From an uncultured Bacteroidales bacterium (GTDB lineage Bacteria > Bacteroidota > Bacteroidia > Bacteroidales > F082): DNA of 33,238 nt. Position 1 is the first letter of the stretch. Every line of letters starts with the position of its first letter. The notes below the pieces were generated by a model. The model saw nothing but the letters and a program-made list of their open reading frames with translations. It was not told the origin of the DNA and ran no database searches. Of this stretch, positions 31,809-33,238 are shown one piece after another. Location of the stretch: the NCBI GenBank assembly GCA_946184615.1, contig CAMHFN010000023.1:1-33238 (forward strand), written 5' to 3'. A program made the position numbers and the translations under genes.

Positions 31809-31967
31809 TTATTTTTGGAACAGATCCTCCATCGTGACTGTCCTATCGAAACGGGAGGCCTATTCGTTCCGCTTCAGACCGTAGGTGGTAACCAGTACAG
31901 ACATGACGGTTTTCTTGTCCCCGACAATCTCCTGCACCCGCTCCATTCGCTCAAGAAGGGTCTTGTT
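31809..31967 (-). pseudogene. C-terminal relic of an AAA ATPase gene
   Basis: On the minus strand the frame reads TLLERMERVQEIVGDKKTVM, then SVLVTTYGLKRNE, then TAG at 31860-31862, then ASRFDRTVTMEDLFQK and TAA at 31809-31811. This is the usual end of a Bacteroidetes ATP-binding protein family (V-T-T-Y-G-L-x-x-N-E-Y ... V-T-M-D-x-L-F), with the expected Tyr codon turned into TAG. Upstream the gene is replaced by the palindrome at 31970-32015. No other gene is visible in 31651-32058; the plus-strand frame over 31713-32102 has no homology I recognise. Confidence 0.6.
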
Positions 31968-31969
31968 GT

Positions 31970-32015
31970 AAAATCAGCCAAAACAACTTGTTTTTTGGTT
32001 GTTTTGGCTGATTTT
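31970..32015. repeat. Long perfect palindrome with 18-bp arms
   Basis: AAAATCAGCCAAAACAAC at 31970-31987 is the exact reverse complement of 31998-32015, around a 10-nt loop TTGTTTTTTG. It directly abuts the truncated end of the ATPase relic. There is no clean T run after either arm, so a terminator is less likely than an inserted palindromic element or mobile-element end. Confidence 0.85.
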
Positions 32016-32058
32016 GAAAGATGGAGGGCTTATTTCTTCTTGGCAGGAACGTTGAAAA

Positions 32059-32090
32059 AAAATAGGACGACCTTTCAGCCGTCCTATTTT
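32059..32090 (-). terminator. Intrinsic terminator of the hydrogenase operon
   Basis: AAAATAGGACG (32059-32069) pairs with CGTCCTATTTT (32080-32090), an 11-bp stem. On the minus strand the stem is followed by further T residues. It lies 27 nt past the stop of the NuoE-like gene, as expected. Confidence 0.8.
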
Positions 32091-32116
32091 CGTTATACCT
32101 AAATTAATTTAGGTAA

Positions 32117-32593
32117 TCATCTGTACTCAGCGAGCACGTCCTTCACTCTGTCGGGAGTCATACGGCCGTAGACCTTCTCACCGACTTCGATGACAGGGGC
32201 CAGACCGCAAGCGCCGACGCAGCGGAGGCAGTTCAAAGAGAACTTGCCGTCGGGAGTCACCTCGCCGACACCGATGCCCAGCTGACGTTTCAGCTCGTCC
32301 AACACCTTCTCGGCACCACGCACGTAGCAAGCAGTACCCAAGCAAACGCTGATCGGGTGCTCGCCTTTAGGCGTCATGGTGAAGAACGAATAGAACGACA
32401 CGATGCCATACACTCTCGAAACCGGAATGTTCAATTCCTTGGCCACGAGTTCCTGGACTTCTGCCGGCAGATAGCCGAACTCGCCCTGGACCTTGTGCAG
32501 CACGTTGATGACCTCACCAGCTTTGTTACCGTGCTCTTTGCACACGTTCTTGATGAAGTTGATCTTCGATTCTGATAATTTAATAACTGCCAT
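32117..32593 (-). CDS. hydC: NuoE-like [2Fe-2S] subunit of NAD-linked [FeFe]-hydrogenase
   Basis: A 158-aa protein with a helical N-terminus (residues ~1-75) and a thioredoxin-like [2Fe-2S] domain with ligands C84, C89, C125, C129 (VCLGTACYVRG and LRCVGACGLAPV). It matches NuoE/HndA/HydC. The gene just upstream encodes [FeFe]-hydrogenase, so it is the hydrogenase-linked form rather than complex I. With a NuoF-like partner it would exchange electrons with NAD(H). Last gene in the operon, followed by a terminator; 31 nt separate it from hydA. Confidence 0.9.
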   Translation of the reverse strand: MAVIKLSESKINFIKNVCKEHGNKAGEVINVLHKVQGEFGYLPAEVQELVAKELNIPVSRVYGIVSFYSFFTMTPKGEHPISVCLGTACYVRGAEKVLDELKRQLGIGVGEVTPDGKFSLNCLRCVGACGLAPVIEVGEKVYGRMTPDRVKDVLAEYR

Positions 32594-32624
32594 AGTATAT
32601 TTCCTTTCTATTGTTTACTGGTTA

Positions 32625-33238
32625 TTAATCCTCGCTGATCTCAACGTGTTCCGACTTGTCGAAATAGTGGGTGTGCAGCAGTTCGTGTGACTTGTGGCCA
32701 CAAGGCTCACCAAAGTACTCTTCGTAGATCTTCTTGATGGAAGGATTCTCGTGAGACTTACGGATGGGTTTGCCAGCATCCTCGCGGTAGATGGCTTCCG
32801 TACGTTTCTTGATGATCTCGCTGTTGCCATGGTGGTAGGGCTGACCAGCGCCGCCGACGCAGCCGCCGGGGCAGGCCATGACCTCGATGGCGTGGAACTG
32901 CTCTTTGCCTTCGCGCACTCTCTCGAGGAGCTTGCGGGCGTTGCTCAGACCATGGGCGATACCGATATGGATCGGCGTGCCGTCGAAGTCGACCCAAGCG
33001 TCACGGATACCCTCGATACCACGGAGTTCGGTGAAGTCGATCTTAGGCAGCGGCTTGCCAGTGAACACCTCGTAGGCGGTACGGGTAGCAGCCTCGATCA
33101 CACCACCGGTAGCACCGAAGATGACGGCAGCACCTGTGGATTCGCCGAGCGGATCGTCGTAATCCTCTGAAGGCATATCCTTAAGGTCGAGGTTGAACTG
33201 CTTGATCAAGCGAGCCAACTCACGGGTCGTCAGAACGT
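32625..33238 (-). CDS. hydA: [FeFe]-hydrogenase catalytic subunit, C-terminal part (5' end outside window)
   Basis: The frame is open to the window edge; the first residues visible are VLTTRELARLIKQFNLDL, so the apparent start at 33218 is only an internal TTG. Hydrogenase landmarks: ESTGAAVIFGATGGVIEAAT (H-cluster region L2), VMACPGGCVGGAGQPY (L3, with the Cys ligand of the H-cluster) and the small-subunit-like tail IKKIYEEYFGEPCGHKSHEL. With the NuoE-like gene next to it, this is probably the HydABC type that couples H2 to ferredoxin and NAD(H). The N-terminal iron-sulfur domains are not in view. Confidence 0.93.
   Translation of the reverse strand, partial: VLTTRELARLIKQFNLDLKDMPSEDYDDPLGESTGAAVIFGATGGVIEAATRTAYEVFTGKPLPKIDFTELRGIEGIRDAWVDFDGTPIHIGIAHGLSNARKLLERVREGKEQFHAIEVMACPGGCVGGAGQPYHHGNSEIIKKRTEAIYREDAGKPIRKSHENPSIKKIYEEYFGEPCGHKSHELLHTHYFDKSEHVEISED

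Noticed and set aside
31713..32102. 129-aa plus-strand frame after fprA
   Set aside because: Runs across the palindrome and the terminator, and is antisense to the recognisable ATPase relic.
1..33238. CRISPR arrays, tRNA or rRNA genes, complete insertion sequences, integrase and flanking attachment sites
   Set aside because: None seen by reading both strands; no spaced direct repeats, cloverleaf-like T-arm sequences or transposase motifs noticed. A tRNAscan or ISfinder search was not possible.

Overview
The window looks like chromosomal DNA of an anaerobic member of the Bacteroidota, probably Bacteroidales. Several intergenic regions carry the Bacteroidetes promoter signature (TTG, 19-20 nt, TAnnTTTG). 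There is an outer-membrane TonB-dependent receptor, a DUF6427 membrane protein, a PurD/AhcY housekeeping set, and an anaerobic redox set: [FeFe]-hydrogenase with NuoE-like subunit, fused NfnA-NfnB transhydrogenase, and rubredoxin, Hrb and flavodiiron protein. Species cannot be fixed from sequence alone.

Region 1 (1-12.7 kb) is an accessory island built mostly of defence-like genes. It starts with the 3' end of a possible RES-type gene. Next comes a plus-strand pair: a small AAA ATPase and a PD-(D/E)XK-like protein. Opposing it is a five-gene minus-strand operon (transcribed 11.6 to 2.7 kb): a 1099-aa PLD-nuclease/SNF2-like helicase, a 981-aa Eco57I-like adenine methyltransferase, DUF3800 with a winged-helix-like tail, DUF2971, and a small membrane protein. 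A frameshifted relic of that last gene lies on the other side of the ATPase pair, so the pair sits between direct repeats. Base composition changes abruptly inside the methyltransferase gene, at the start of its specificity half. The operon has a long, self-complementary leader. Next to it lies an apparently unannotated small RNA gene with its own promoter and terminator, convergent with an orphan PD-(D/E)XK toxin-like nuclease gene.

Region 2 (12.7-19.4 kb) is housekeeping: a tightly packed minus-strand operon ahcY, glycosyltransferase, purD, DUF6427, rnhB, with a divergent DMT-family transporter.

Region 3 (19.4-22.0 kb) is a scar zone. It holds a truncated cupin_5 gene, a GC-rich structured element, a Panacea (DUF4065) toxin-antitoxin-like pair, and abutting remnants of a LytTR gene, a phosphodiester-glycosidase gene and a third unidentified gene.

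Region 4 (22.0-33.2 kb) is metabolic. It holds a MORN-repeat protein with a BtuB-like receptor, a small conserved hypothetical, the NfnAB fusion, a DEDDh exonuclease, a secreted nucleoside-hydrolase-like protein, the rubredoxin/Hrb/FprA oxygen-detoxification operon, an ATPase-gene relic beside an 18-bp-arm palindrome, and the end of a hydrogenase operon running off the window. Hydrogenase, NfnAB and the rubredoxin chain together suggest fermentative redox balancing with ferredoxin, NAD(P)H and H2, and reductive scavenging of oxygen.
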